Source of the DNA: Bacillus sp. T3
Lineage (GTDB): Bacteria; Bacillota; Bacilli; Bacillales; Cytobacillaceae
Assembly (NCBI RefSeq): GCF_033449965.1
Contig: NZ_CP137761.1
Location: forward strand, 4,154,001 to 4,218,000
Direction of reading: 5' to 3'
DNA length: 64,000 nt
Part shown: positions 26,947-35,855 of the stretch, in pieces
Layout: every line of letters starts with the position of its first letter
Position numbering within the stretch: the stretch's first letter is position 1
Notes under the pieces: model-generated
What the model saw: only the letters and a program-made list of their open reading frames with translations
The model's database searches: none
What the model was told of the DNA's origin: nothing
Translations under genes and position numbers: made by a program

Positions 26947-27120
26947 AATTAGCCTCCCATTCTGGTTTCTGTGCCAAACTTTAGGATGTATTTCCCCCTG
27001 TTTAAGCATATTCTCTTGTTTGTACGGCTTCATTTTAATAATTAAGATCAAGACAGTTAGCTTTGTTACTCATGGGTAATTATATTTTGCAGAAAGTGAA
27101 AACATACCTGAAAACACACA

Positions 27121-27152
27121 AAACCCTAGGAGGGGTTTCCTACCTAGGGTTT
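27121..27152 (-). terminator. Terminator-like hairpin after the hypothetical membrane protein gene
   Basis: AAACCCTAGG pairs exactly with CCTAGGGTTT. On the minus strand it is followed by TTGTGTGTTTT, a weak T tract, 10 bp after the stop codon at 27162. Confidence 0.6.
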
Positions 27153-27161
27153 GACAAATGA

Positions 27162-27743
27162 TTACTCTGCTCCTTTTTTCATATCGAGCTTTGTTGTGGT
27201 GATAAGTTCTTTCGTTTCTTTATTGATCATTTCTATTTTTCCATCTGTTATTGGAAATCCATCTTCTACATACCATATGTACATATTTTCTAGCCTATAT
27301 TCTTTCACTTTACTAGAATCAAGCATGTTCAAATTCAACAAAGTGGCTTCTTTCCCATTTACCTTAATGATGGGTTGAACTTCACTGCGAACGAGTCCAT
27401 AAACAAAATAGTCGTCATGAACCACATACTTGTCCAACGTTAAATAGTCTGCTTCCTCACCCATTGTCGTATACAAAAGATTACCCTCTGTTTTCCAGCC
27501 AAAAATCCCATGCTCGAGAAAGGTTGCTCCCATTTTCTTACTTTCCTTCATAAAAAAATATAAGGAAACATTATTTTTCTTATAGCCTGGAATGATTAGT
27601 AAGTTGGGTTCTAGATCCAATAAAGCATCACTTGGCTCCTCGAACGACCGTGCTTTTTCACTTGTATACCAATTGAACCCGACAAATAAGATTAAAATAA
27701 CAAAAATACTGACTGACAGTCGGGCTTGTGCAAGTTTCCCCAA
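27162..27743 (-). CDS. Hypothetical membrane-anchored protein
   Basis: About 193 residues, not recognised. One membrane helix near residues 9-26 (VSIFVILILFVGFNW) is followed by a soluble outward-facing domain with alternating beta-strand-like segments and no cysteines. TTG 27743 is favoured as start because GGGGAGGAG sits just upstream of it; the longer in-frame reading begins right at the stop codon of the preceding gene. It follows the DUF2062 gene closely and is probably cotranscribed with it. Confidence 0.65.
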   Translation of the reverse strand: MGKLAQARLSVSIFVILILFVGFNWYTSEKARSFEEPSDALLDLEPNLLIIPGYKKNNVSLYFFMKESKKMGATFLEHGIFGWKTEGNLLYTTMGEEADYLTLDKYVVHDDYFVYGLVRSEVQPIIKVNGKEATLLNLNMLDSSKVKEYRLENMYIWYVEDGFPITDGKIEMINKETKELITTTKLDMKKGAE

Positions 27744-27794
27744 AACTTTCTCCTCCCCTTTATGAATAGAATCAAATAAATAAAACTCCCCCAA

Positions 27795-28262
27795 CTAAAT
27801 TTTCCATTTTCTATAGATAAACATCAAGAGATCAACTCGATATTTTTTCACAAAGAAAAAAACAATACTATAGAGAACTACTCCAAAAACAAAGATATTT
27901 ATGATCATTCCAATAAAAAACACCTTTGTGACCGTGCTCCCCGCGTGAAAAATATCGTGCATATGATTAATATGACTGATGTGAACAGATACGATCGTTT
28001 CACCAACGATAACATTCAAATAAAACAAAAACGGAAATACCCATAGGAAGACAAGTCCTCCCAAAAGTCCTGCAACTATATTTCCCTTACACAACCTTGC
28101 ACCTAGAGCTGATAGTACAGGCCCTAAACCAAATGTTGGAACAAAGTGGACAAGTGCCCCTACTGTAAATCCAATCGCGATTCCATGAGCACTATCATTA
28201 AGTCTTAAAAGCCTTAACAATAAAAATTTCAAATTCCTTAGTTGTTTGATAATCATTAGCAC
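27795..28262 (-). CDS. DUF2062 family membrane protein
   Basis: A 155-residue protein with three or four membrane helices. The family signature is visible as HGIAIGFTVGALVHFVPTFG and the following ALGARLCKGNIVAGLLGG. DUF2062 proteins are widespread inner-membrane proteins, sometimes beside envelope biosynthesis genes; here a hypothetical membrane protein follows on the same strand, and pssA diverges on the other side. Biochemical function unknown. Confidence 0.85.
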   Translation of the reverse strand: MLMIIKQLRNLKFLLLRLLRLNDSAHGIAIGFTVGALVHFVPTFGLGPVLSALGARLCKGNIVAGLLGGLVFLWVFPFLFYLNVIVGETIVSVHISHINHMHDIFHAGSTVTKVFFIGMIINIFVFGVVLYSIVFFFVKKYRVDLLMFIYRKWKI

Positions 28263-28482
28263 CCGTCCTAATTTTTATATGGTGTTTAAATATTATATTT
28301 AATTATTTTCTTCAATTTAGGTTATCATTTAATATGTGTGATGTGAATTTAATAAGAGACTAAAACAGTATTAATGTTAAGATAAGAGTTATAGGAATTG
28401 TATAACCATGTTCATTATTTTACTAAAAGCTTGCACTTTACATCCATCAAAGTTGTTATTGCAAGAGAAAGAGTTGAAAACA

Positions 28483-29178
28483 ATGCGATTTACAAAAATG
28501 ATACCAAACATGTTTACACTTGGAAATTTATATTGCGGCTTCCTTTCAGTTGGATTTGCCGCAGTTGGCCATTACAAAAATGCTGCTATTTTGATATTAA
28601 TTGGAATGATGTTGGATAGTATGGATGGTCGGCTCGCACGGATGTTAAATGCTGATACAGCCCTTGGGAAAGAGTTGGACTCTCTTGCTGATATTGTCAC
28701 GTTTGGAGTGGCTCCTTCTTTCCTAGTATATTACACATATTTTTTTCAATTTGGACTACTAGGTTTAATGGTGGCAGGATTGTTTCCATTGTTTGGGGCT
28801 TATCGTCTTGCTAGATTTAATATTAGCACTAATAAATCTTCTTTAAATTATTTTATTGGTGTTCCGATTACAGCCGCAGGAGGAATCATTGCTCTACTAA
28901 CTTTATTTGGGGATCGAATTCCGCAGATCGTGACCACGGTTATTTTTACAGCAATGTGCTTTTTAATGGTAAGTAAAATAAGAATTCCTAGCTTTAAGGA
29001 AATTCCACTTCCGAAATATGGGACAATCGTGACAATCTTCCTCGGTTGTTTATTATATGTTAGCTATGAAAGTACATATGAGCAATTTCCCTATCTAATT
29101 TATATTGCAACACCATTATATTTTGCCTATTTAGCTTATCGATTTGTAAAGAGTAAGAATCGCAAGGATATTGACTAA
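28483..29178 (+). CDS. pssA: CDP-diacylglycerol-serine O-phosphatidyltransferase
   Basis: About 231 residues, an integral membrane CDP-alcohol phosphatidyltransferase. The full catalytic motif D-G-x2-A-R-x8-G-x3-D-x3-D is present (MDGRLARML through GKELDSLAD, about residues 47-69), with its aspartates coordinating the metal and CDP-diacylglycerol. It makes phosphatidylserine, the precursor of phosphatidylethanolamine. B. subtilis PssA has 177 residues; this one is longer at the C terminus, with two extra helices. An in-frame ATG 25 codons upstream would add a poorly conserved leader, so ATG 28483 (MRFTKMIPNMFTLGN) is preferred. No psd gene follows. Confidence 0.9.
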   Translation: MRFTKMIPNMFTLGNLYCGFLSVGFAAVGHYKNAAILILIGMMLDSMDGRLARMLNADTALGKELDSLADIVTFGVAPSFLVYYTYFFQFGLLGLMVAGLFPLFGAYRLARFNISTNKSSLNYFIGVPITAAGGIIALLTLFGDRIPQIVTTVIFTAMCFLMVSKIRIPSFKEIPLPKYGTIVTIFLGCLLYVSYESTYEQFPYLIYIATPLYFAYLAYRFVKSKNRKDID

Positions 29179-29185
29179 AGTAAGA

Positions 29186-29219
29186 TTCCAGTTGGTTTTC
29201 AACCACTGGAGTTTTTTTG
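29186..29219 (+). terminator. Terminator of pssA
   Basis: CCAGTTGGTT pairs with AACCACTGG (one wobble) and is followed by AGTTTTTTTG, just past the pssA stop. Confidence 0.75.
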
Positions 29220-29367
29220 TTTGTGGAGCTGAATGAAAGATGTCAGATTGACTATTATTGAAAATATGATATATTAATATAACATTAACTCACTTTAACG
29301 CATAAAAGCTTAAAAGCATTTAAGCAATGTTAAGCGATCATATTTTTTAATAGAAAGGTAGTTACTG

Positions 29368-30753
29368 ATGGAAACAAATCAGCATGAATTAAAAAAGGGC
29401 CTCTTACCAAGGCATGTTCAGTTTATGGCTTTAGCAGGAATGATTGGAACAGGAATCTTTAAAGGAAGCTCAGAAACATTAAATATGGCAGGCCCAAGTG
29501 TTATATTAGCCTATTTCATTGGCGGACTTTTGCTCTTTATTGTTATGGCGGCGATGGGCGAAATGGGTAGTGTTTATCCAAACGTGAATGTTCAAGGACT
29601 TGTTTATAAAGCCTTTGGCTACAGACCCTCATTCATTGTTGGCTGGCTTTATTGGGTTAACTGGATTCTCGTTATTACTGTTGAATTAATTGCGGCAGGT
29701 AGCTTCCTCCAGTATTGGCTTCCCTCCGTACCATTATGGGTTTTAAGCTTATTATGTGCCGGGTTCATTGTTGCGATTAACCTATTTCCAGTAAAACACT
29801 TTGGTGAGATGGAATTTTGGTTTGCCGGAATTAAAATATTAGCATTAACACTGTTTATTATATTAGGAGCACTTATTATTTTTGGTGCAGTGCCAAGTTC
29901 AATGGAAAATCCGATAACGAATTTGACTGGAAATGGTGGATTTTTCCCTAATGGCATTAGTGGTATGTTCGCTGCTTTCCTCGTTGTCATTTTCTCCTAT
30001 GGTGGAGCAGAGTTAATAGGTGTCGCTGTATCAGAAACTAAGGATGCCAAACATGTTTTACCAAAAGTTGTGAAGGGTACTGTTTTTCGAGTAGTTATTT
30101 TTTATATGTTGCCGATCTTGATTATTTGCAGTATTATGCCGTGGAATCAGGTAACCGGAGAATCAAGTCCGTTCGTACAAGTTTTTGATTTAGCTGGAAT
30201 CCCAGGGGCAGCCAATATCATGAATTTTGTCCTCATTACTGCCGTACTTTCAGCAGCAAATTCAGGAATTTACGCAACATCACGAACATTACACTCATTA
30301 GCCAAAAATGGTGAAGCCCCAAAGAGATTTTTGACCATCACGAAACATGGAATTCCATTAAACGGCATCTTGTTCGGGATGTTATTCATCTTAGCAGGAG
30401 TAATTTTATCGTATGTGACACCAGGCAAGGTCATTGGTTACCTTATGTCTATTCCTGGATTTACGGTAAATCTTGTTTGGATGGCCATATGCGGAGCACA
30501 GCTTAAGCTTCGAAAACAATATAAAAACACAGCAGATTTTAAAGTAATATGGCATCCCTATACAACCATTTTTGCGCTCGTCTCATTAGCATTAATTTTC
30601 GTATCATTCTTATTTAATACGAAAAATATTATTGGATCACTTGTCTGCGTCGTAACAATGATAATCATTACACTCCTATCGTTCGTTTATCATAAGGACA
30701 AGACCTCGAAACAAAAAATGCAAGTCAATCAACAATCTAAACAAATAATTTAA
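29368..30753 (+). CDS. Amino acid permease (APC superfamily, AAT type)
   Basis: A 461-residue permease with about 12 helices. The opening GLLPRHVQFMALAGMIGTGI FKGS and the SYGGAELIGVAVSETKDAKH segment are typical of the AAT amino acid:proton symporters of Bacillus. The amino acid carried cannot be told from motifs alone. The start is ATG 29368 with AGAAAGGTAG upstream. An imperfect GCTTAA/TTAAGC hairpin lies about 45 bp upstream. Its TAA stop falls inside a dispersed hairpin repeat. Confidence 0.88.
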   Translation: METNQHELKKGLLPRHVQFMALAGMIGTGIFKGSSETLNMAGPSVILAYFIGGLLLFIVMAAMGEMGSVYPNVNVQGLVYKAFGYRPSFIVGWLYWVNWILVITVELIAAGSFLQYWLPSVPLWVLSLLCAGFIVAINLFPVKHFGEMEFWFAGIKILALTLFIILGALIIFGAVPSSMENPITNLTGNGGFFPNGISGMFAAFLVVIFSYGGAELIGVAVSETKDAKHVLPKVVKGTVFRVVIFYMLPILIICSIMPWNQVTGESSPFVQVFDLAGIPGAANIMNFVLITAVLSAANSGIYATSRTLHSLAKNGEAPKRFLTITKHGIPLNGILFGMLFILAGVILSYVTPGKVIGYLMSIPGFTVNLVWMAICGAQLKLRKQYKNTADFKVIWHPYTTIFALVSLALIFVSFLFNTKNIIGSLVCVVTMIIITLLSFVYHKDKTSKQKMQVNQQSKQII

Positions 30754-30800
30754 CACAGTAAAGCGGTGGGGACAGTCCCCCACCGCTTTACTGTGTTAAA
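30749..30800. repeat. Dispersed hairpin repeat, copy D
   Basis: TTTAACACAGTAAAGCGGTG, core GGGACAGTCCCC, then the complementary right arm ending GTGTTAAA; one extra C on the right. It holds the stop codon of the amino acid permease and lies 11 bp before the end of the convergent P-type ATPase gene. Confidence 0.85.
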
Positions 30801-30810
30801 GTTTTATATA

Positions 30811-33408
30811 TTACTTCACAAAAAAGTATTTATAAATTTGAATGATGATTAAAGGCAACATGCTAAGTCCCACAATTGAGAAATATTGATTACCAGACAG
30901 TTGTGCAATCTCAAACACTCTCATTAACGGAGGAAACCATAATACGAGATTTAGCAATGTAATTCCCAGTATGACAGCCAACCAAACTGATCGATTGGTA
31001 AACAATCCGATTTTAAATATGGACAACCTTGATCTTGAATTAAAGCCATGGAGCAGTCTAGAAAGGCACAAAGTTGCAAAAGCCATTGTGCTAGCAACAG
31101 CACTGTTTTCGGCTAAGCCAATATGGAATGAGATAATCGTGGTCAAAGCGATAATCATTCCCTCTGCAATAATTTCAGTTGCAAAATATTTATTGAGAAT
31201 TGGTATATTTATATTTCTTGGTTTTTCCTTCATTACATTTTTATTATGGGGTTCAAGGCCTACTGCGATAGCAGGAAGACTATCTGTCAAAAGGTTAATA
31301 AATAACAGGTGGACTGGTGCAAATGGAACAGGCAATGCTCCTAGTGATGCATAGAGGACAGAGATGATTCCAGCTGTATTTCCCGATAAGAGAAATTTAA
31401 TAGAGTTTTTAATATTGGAAAAGATGCTCCGTCCATTGTTAATGGCTTTTACGATTGTAGAAAAGTTATCATCCGTTAACACCATTGCTGCAGCATCCTT
31501 GGCAACCTCGGTCCCTGAGATCCCCATGGCAATTCCAATATCAGCTTGTTTAAGTGCCGGTGCATCATTTACACCGTCTCCTGTCATGGCAACAATATTT
31601 CCTCGAGCTTGCCAAGCCCTGACAATTCTTATTTTATGCTCAGGTGATACTCTTGCGTAAACAGACAGTCTCGATACACGTTCATGGAGTTCTTCATCGC
31701 TCATTTCTTCAAGCTCTGCTCCTTCAATCGCATCTTCATTATTTTGTAAAATTCCTGTTTGTCTTGCAATCGCACTTGCCGTGATTTTATGATCACCTGT
31801 GATCATGACAGGTTTAATCCCTGCTATGATGCAGTTTTTTACCGCACTTAATGATTCCGCTCGCGGTGGATCGACCATCGCGATTAGTCCGACAAAAATT
31901 AACTTATCCTCATCCTCAACGCCAATTTCATGTCCTGCTTCAAGCTCCTTATAAGCAAAACCAAGCACACGTAATCCTTCACTTGAAAACCTCCTGTATG
32001 CTTGTTCAATTTCCTGTTTATGCTGTTGTGAAAGCTCGATGATGCCATCTGATGTTCCAAGTCTGTCAATTCTTGATAAGACGATATCAGGTGCACCCTT
32101 TGTCAACATCAGCAATTGACCACGGACCATGTTCACAGTACTCATAAGCTTACGTTCTGAATCAAACGGCACCTCACCAAGACGCAAATAATTATCTCTC
32201 ATCACCAATTCATCCATGTCATACGCTTCCCCAAGATTAACTAGAGCGACTTCTGTTGGATCACCTATTTCCTTATTTTCAATCGTCACGGCATCATTAC
32301 AAAGAATAGCCATTGATAGTAGCCTGCGATCGATCTCCTTATCAGTGTTCAGTTGATCATGCTCAATCGCCTGACCGTCTACCCAAACTTTTTTCACCGT
32401 CATTTTATTTTCCGTTAAGGTTCCTGTTTTATCAGAACAAATAACTGAAATGCTGCCGAGGCTTTCAACCGCATGAAGCTGTCTGATAATCGCATTTTCC
32501 TTCGCCATTTTCTGTGTCCCAATCGCAAGAACAATTGTAACAATCGAACTCAACGCCTCTGGAATCGCTGCAACTGCGAGAGAGACAGCAAACATAAATG
32601 AATCCACCACATCGCGGCCTCTTACAATATCGAGTGCGAAAATGAACATCGATAAAATAATGATGACAAGCGCAAGTTTTTTACCAAAATGATCAAGATT
32701 TGTTTGCAACGGTGTTTTCTTTTCTTTTGCCGTTTCCATTAGGGTTGCAATTCGCCCAATTTCGGTTTTCATCCCTGTTCCCGTAACAAGGACGATCGCT
32801 CTTCCATACGTTACAAAGCTTCCGGAAAACACCATATTTTTCTGATCCCCAACAACCAGGTTTGCTTGATCAATAGGTTCAGAGGTTTTTAATACACTTT
32901 CAGATTCGCCTGTTAAAGAGCTTTCGTTCACTTGTAAGCTGTAAGTTTCGAGAATACGGCCATCACCACTGACATAGTCGCCTGCATCTAGATAAAGAAT
33001 ATCACCAGGCACCAATTCTTTTGATGGAATTTCCTGTTTTCGACCATCTCGAAACACCTTTGCAGTCGGCGATGAAAGTGCCTTTAAGCTTTGTAATGAC
33101 TGCTCGGCCTTCAAATGTTGGATCGTTCCAAGGATTGCATTGATCATCAATACAATTAGGATGACGATTGTACTTTCTGCCTTACCGAGGAATGCCGAGA
33201 CAGCAGCTGCTACCATTAGGATGATGACAAGAAAATCTTTAAATTGACTGAAGAACACCATCATAAACGTCCTTCGTTTTACTTCAGTCAGTTCATTCCA
33301 ACCGTAATTCTCTCTTCTCTTCACTACTTCTTCAGATTGTAATCCATCTTCTGTAACCCCTAATGCTGTCATTGCTTCTGTTGATGTCTGCCTGTAAAAT
33401 TCCTCCAT
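30811..33408 (-). CDS. P-type cation-transporting ATPase (P2A type), probably Mn2+/Ca2+
   Basis: About 865 residues with the full P-type set: SLTGES (about 165), phosphorylation motif DKTGTLT (about 330) and hinge TGDGVNDAPAL (about 600), with helices in the order of SERCA/PMCA-like calcium pumps. Most bacterial relatives are called calcium ATPases. However, the gene lies behind a yybP-ykoY riboswitch, which senses manganese, so manganese export or secretory-type Mn/Ca transport is more likely. ATG 33408 is preferred over an in-frame start 17 codons upstream because GGAGGCGAAAGAATA precedes it. Induced when manganese is high. Confidence 0.92.
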   Translation of the reverse strand: MEEFYRQTSTEAMTALGVTEDGLQSEEVVKRRENYGWNELTEVKRRTFMMVFFSQFKDFLVIILMVAAAVSAFLGKAESTIVILIVLMINAILGTIQHLKAEQSLQSLKALSSPTAKVFRDGRKQEIPSKELVPGDILYLDAGDYVSGDGRILETYSLQVNESSLTGESESVLKTSEPIDQANLVVGDQKNMVFSGSFVTYGRAIVLVTGTGMKTEIGRIATLMETAKEKKTPLQTNLDHFGKKLALVIIILSMFIFALDIVRGRDVVDSFMFAVSLAVAAIPEALSSIVTIVLAIGTQKMAKENAIIRQLHAVESLGSISVICSDKTGTLTENKMTVKKVWVDGQAIEHDQLNTDKEIDRRLLSMAILCNDAVTIENKEIGDPTEVALVNLGEAYDMDELVMRDNYLRLGEVPFDSERKLMSTVNMVRGQLLMLTKGAPDIVLSRIDRLGTSDGIIELSQQHKQEIEQAYRRFSSEGLRVLGFAYKELEAGHEIGVEDEDKLIFVGLIAMVDPPRAESLSAVKNCIIAGIKPVMITGDHKITASAIARQTGILQNNEDAIEGAELEEMSDEELHERVSRLSVYARVSPEHKIRIVRAWQARGNIVAMTGDGVNDAPALKQADIGIAMGISGTEVAKDAAAMVLTDDNFSTIVKAINNGRSIFSNIKNSIKFLLSGNTAGIISVLYASLGALPVPFAPVHLLFINLLTDSLPAIAVGLEPHNKNVMKEKPRNINIPILNKYFATEIIAEGMIIALTTIISFHIGLAENSAVASTMAFATLCLSRLLHGFNSRSRLSIFKIGLFTNRSVWLAVILGITLLNLVLWFPPLMRVFEIAQLSGNQYFSIVGLSMLPLIIIQIYKYFFVK

Positions 33409-33466
33409 TATTCTTTCGCCTCCAATACAAGCACGCAATATGTAAGACAAACACAGCATGGTGAGC

Positions 33467-33512
33467 TAAAAACAAAAGACTCTGCAGCAAATAAATCCTC
33501 GCTGCAGAGTCT
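33467..33512 (-). terminator. Expression-platform terminator of the manganese riboswitch
   Basis: On the minus strand AGACTCTGCAGC pairs with GCTGCAGAGTCT across GAGGATTTATTT, followed by TTTGTTTTT. It lies between the yybP-ykoY aptamer and the ATPase gene; ligand binding would favour read-through. Confidence 0.85.
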
Positions 33513-33524
33513 CACTTAACTAGT

Positions 33525-33612
33525 TAAAGCTTTTCAAAGCCGGGTTAATGATTAACCGCAATGACGACTTTGAATCCTTTTTGATAAAAGGCAAGTTACT
33601 CCCTCTGGGAAT
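33525..33612 (-). promoter_or_regulatory. yybP-ykoY (Mn2+) riboswitch
   Basis: On the minus strand the aptamer opens with GAGGGAGTAACTTGCC and continues with the strongly conserved CAAAGTCGTCATTGCGG segment, closed by CCCGGCTTTG. These are the two manganese-binding loop regions of the yybP-ykoY class; the B. subtilis yybP leader has the same CAAAGTCGTCA and CCGGCTTTG words. A promoter-like TGGAAA-N17-TAGAAT lies upstream (about 33640-33670). It sits about 110 bases before the P-type ATPase start. Confidence 0.92.
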
Positions 33613-33692
33613 ATTTAATTTTTTTAATATTTACTTTATTCTATCATAAATCGTTAATGATTTCCATTTGTTTAGGACAGCTTCTAGGCCAA

Positions 33693-34243
33693 TTAATCCT
33701 TCGTCTTAATATCGATTAAATAAACATAGCCGTTAAACACCTTTGCCCTGGCGACTATTTCACCCTTGGCAGATGCCTTTTCCCACTCTGTTCCGGGTAT
33801 TGTCCTCTACAAAATATTTATCGATGCTATATTGAATAAAGGCCACTTCTTCTGTCTCCATTTGCTTAACAGGGTCCCATGCTCGACCAAAGTATTGTAG
33901 ATTACCCTTTAAATAAATTCCCTTATCAGGTTTATCAAGTGAAACTCTTGTTGGTACGTACACACCATCCTGTTCCTTTAAGGAAACATATACCCTTGCA
34001 TCATAAAGCTCATCCTTTTGGTCAAGAATGTCTTTATCCACTAAACCTGTTGGTACTTCTTCTACCGCAAATCTTAACGAAACATAATCACCACGAAATG
34101 GATCAGATGGGTCCACCTGGTATGGTTTGAAGCATAATTTCTTTCCCTTTGTAAAGGGTGTAGAGCGGTGTAACCGTCATCCCTATTAATATTAAAACTG
34201 GAACTAAGGAGGCGAGAATCAAATACTTTATCCGATTATTCAT
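33693..34243 (-). pseudogene. GDYXXLXY domain protein, two single-base frame breaks
   Basis: Starts at MNNRIKYLILASLVPVLILI (an N-terminal membrane helix) and contains FRGDYVSLRF, the motif that names the family. The frame breaks twice. At CCAGG (34116-34120) an extra base separates YTLYKGKEIMLQTIP from VDPSDPFRGDY. At CCCGG (33793-33797) another extra base separates YFVEDNT from GTEWEKASAKGE. Removing the central base at each site leaves CCGG both times and gives a 182-residue protein ending KTKD at 33693. It is the usual downstream partner of DUF2157. Function unknown. Confidence 0.75.
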
Positions 34244-35308
34244 ACAGACTCCCTCCTTTTTTCGTTGCTTTTCAAAGTAAAAACCGAAAGCAAGCAGGAT
34301 CAGTCCGCCGAGGATAAAGACAATCGATTTATCTAAAAATACTAAGGATAGATCGATATAGAATCGGAAAATCATGATGCAAAGAATAACGATGTTCAAC
34401 AAACTTCCTTTTTTAATTAAATATAAAACAAACAACATATAAAGAATCGAAAACGGAATATAGATCCAATCAATTGGCCATGAACCCTCAAAGGATAACA
34501 ACAGCGCCGCTCCACAATGAACGAGGTGGCCCAAAAATACGTAAACCTCTCTAATTTTCCCTTGGAAATAGATGAGAGCTAACCCAATTATTAAATAGAC
34601 TAAACCGTATATATATTGATTTTCGAATACACCATTCATTAAATGCGTCAGGACGGTCCAGACAAATTGCAGTTGTAGCAGTCCCAAGATAAAACCGGTT
34701 AGATTAGAAAAGCCAATTTGATCATTAATGACATAAATAGCAATTAACCATAGGATGACCCAGAAATTAATCATTTCTCCGCGATCGATAAAAGCACCCT
34801 CGGACATATAAATCATCATAAATAGAGAGGCTGCTAACAATAGCCATTTGTCCTTCAAAACCCATGCCAATGGTAATATTCCTAATGCCCACCAATAAAA
34901 GGCAGTTTGGAAATTCCCACCAAGATGAAACATTTGCCCGATTAGGAATATTCCTGCTCCGAACACAATTCCACCAAGATAGTAAAGACTCCTTGATGTT
35001 TTTGGATAATTCTTTTCCATCAAGAAACCACTTGTCAGGCAGCCAGTATATAGAACCAAGATAAACAAAAATTTAAATAGCTTTCCCATGTCAGCCCAAT
35101 TGCTTGCCACAAAGCTTAAAATCCCAGCTCCGATAAGAATCGATCCTATATACAGTAATGTTACGGTATAAGACAGCTTTTTTTGTTCTTCATAAAGGTC
35201 TTGTATCTCAATAGCTTTTTCTGGCGTAATGACTTGAGTATTTTCCAAATGCTGGAGTTCGCGCTTTAAAATCTGAAATTCATGCTTTTTTATTGCACGT
35301 TTAGCCAT
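34103..35308 (-). CDS. DUF2157 membrane protein, read through into the next gene
   Basis: About 355 residues of DUF2157: a charged N terminus with LQHLENTQVITPEKAIEIQ (helical, about 10-40) and then about ten membrane helices. As the sequence stands, the frame does not stop. It runs on through GVCMNNRIKYL into the GDYXXLXY gene, whose own ATG (34243) and ribosome site (GGAGGGAG) are inside this frame. Normally the DUF2157 gene stops at that overlap. A one-base error in the A6 run near 34260 would create the normal stop next to ATGAATAA. The real gene is therefore probably about 34236-35308. Function unknown. Confidence 0.75.
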   Translation of the reverse strand: MAKRAIKKHEFQILKRELQHLENTQVITPEKAIEIQDLYEEQKKLSYTVTLLYIGSILIGAGILSFVASNWADMGKLFKFLFILVLYTGCLTSGFLMEKNYPKTSRSLYYLGGIVFGAGIFLIGQMFHLGGNFQTAFYWWALGILPLAWVLKDKWLLLAASLFMMIYMSEGAFIDRGEMINFWVILWLIAIYVINDQIGFSNLTGFILGLLQLQFVWTVLTHLMNGVFENQYIYGLVYLIIGLALIYFQGKIREVYVFLGHLVHCGAALLLSFEGSWPIDWIYIPFSILYMLFVLYLIKKGSLLNIVILCIMIFRFYIDLSLVFLDKSIVFILGGLILLAFGFYFEKQRKKEGVCMNNRIKYLILASLVPVLILIGMTVTPLYTLYKGKEIMLQTIPGGPI

Positions 35309-35494
35309 AATCTCACTCCTCTCATTTGTTTCTACTATTGTTTTATTATGTGTGCAAAGAGCCTATTCTTTGTAATGAAAGAAATTGTTCACTCATTCCT
35401 TTCACTTTTATTTTATCAATAATCACGTGAAAAAGTTGGATTTTTCTGCGAACTTTCATGATTCATTTTAGGCCTTCTCAAGTTTTTTACTTTA

Positions 35495-35537
35495 CGTGAT
35501 TTTCATCACAATAAACTAATTTCTGATATGGTACATT
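35495..35537 (+). promoter_or_regulatory. Fnr-like site and class II promoter
   Basis: CGTGA-TTTTCA-TCACA (35495-35510) matches the Bacillus Fnr consensus TGTGA-N6-TCACA in nine of ten fixed positions. TACATT at 35532-35537 is a candidate -10 that puts the box centre at about -41.5, the class II activator position. The next plus-strand gene is the DUF438/hemerythrin-like protein, a plausible oxygen- or NO-related target. A repeat element lies between promoter and gene. Confidence 0.5.
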
Positions 35538-35574
35538 GTGATTGAGAAAAATTATCATTATTTTTCAGAAGAAA

Positions 35575-35758
35575 GGCTCTGTTAAATTTGTGTGTTGATT
35601 TCCGCTGCAGGTACTCCCTTTCCGCGGGGAGTCTGGGAGCCTCCTCGGCGCTTTAGCGCCTGTGGGGTCTCCCGTGACACCTTCTCCCGCAGGAGTCTCG
35701 CACCTTCCGCTCCAATCAACAGAGTGCTCAAAAATCAATAACATTCTTTAACATAGCC
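35575..35758. repeat. 184-bp MITE-like repeat with terminal inverted repeats
   Basis: The ends are GGCTCTGTTAAA and TTTAACATAGCC, inverted repeats with one mismatch. Inside lies a second pair (GTTGATTTCCGC and GCTCCAATCAAC) and a GC-rich, hairpin-forming centre (GCGCTTTAGCGC; CCGCGGGGAGTC) very unlike the AT-rich surroundings. No open frame is present, so it would need a transposase in trans. The GC-rich body ending in CACCTTCCGCTCC is familiar to me from repeats scattered in Bacillaceae genomes. It occupies the leader of the DUF438 gene. The remaining parts of the 35309-35855 gap hold the Fnr-like promoter and nothing else I could identify. Confidence 0.75.
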
Positions 35759-35855
35759 AAAAGAAAACAGTCCGTGATCTAATGGATTGAGATAGATTTC
35801 ATTTGTAACGCAAAATCCTTAAATATACCAAAAATACAGGTAGAGGAGAATGACC

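Noticed and set aside
35575..35758. Structured non-coding RNA gene
   Set aside because: Strong hairpins are present, but the terminal inverted repeats and sharp GC change fit a MITE-like repeat better; no own promoter or terminator is visible.
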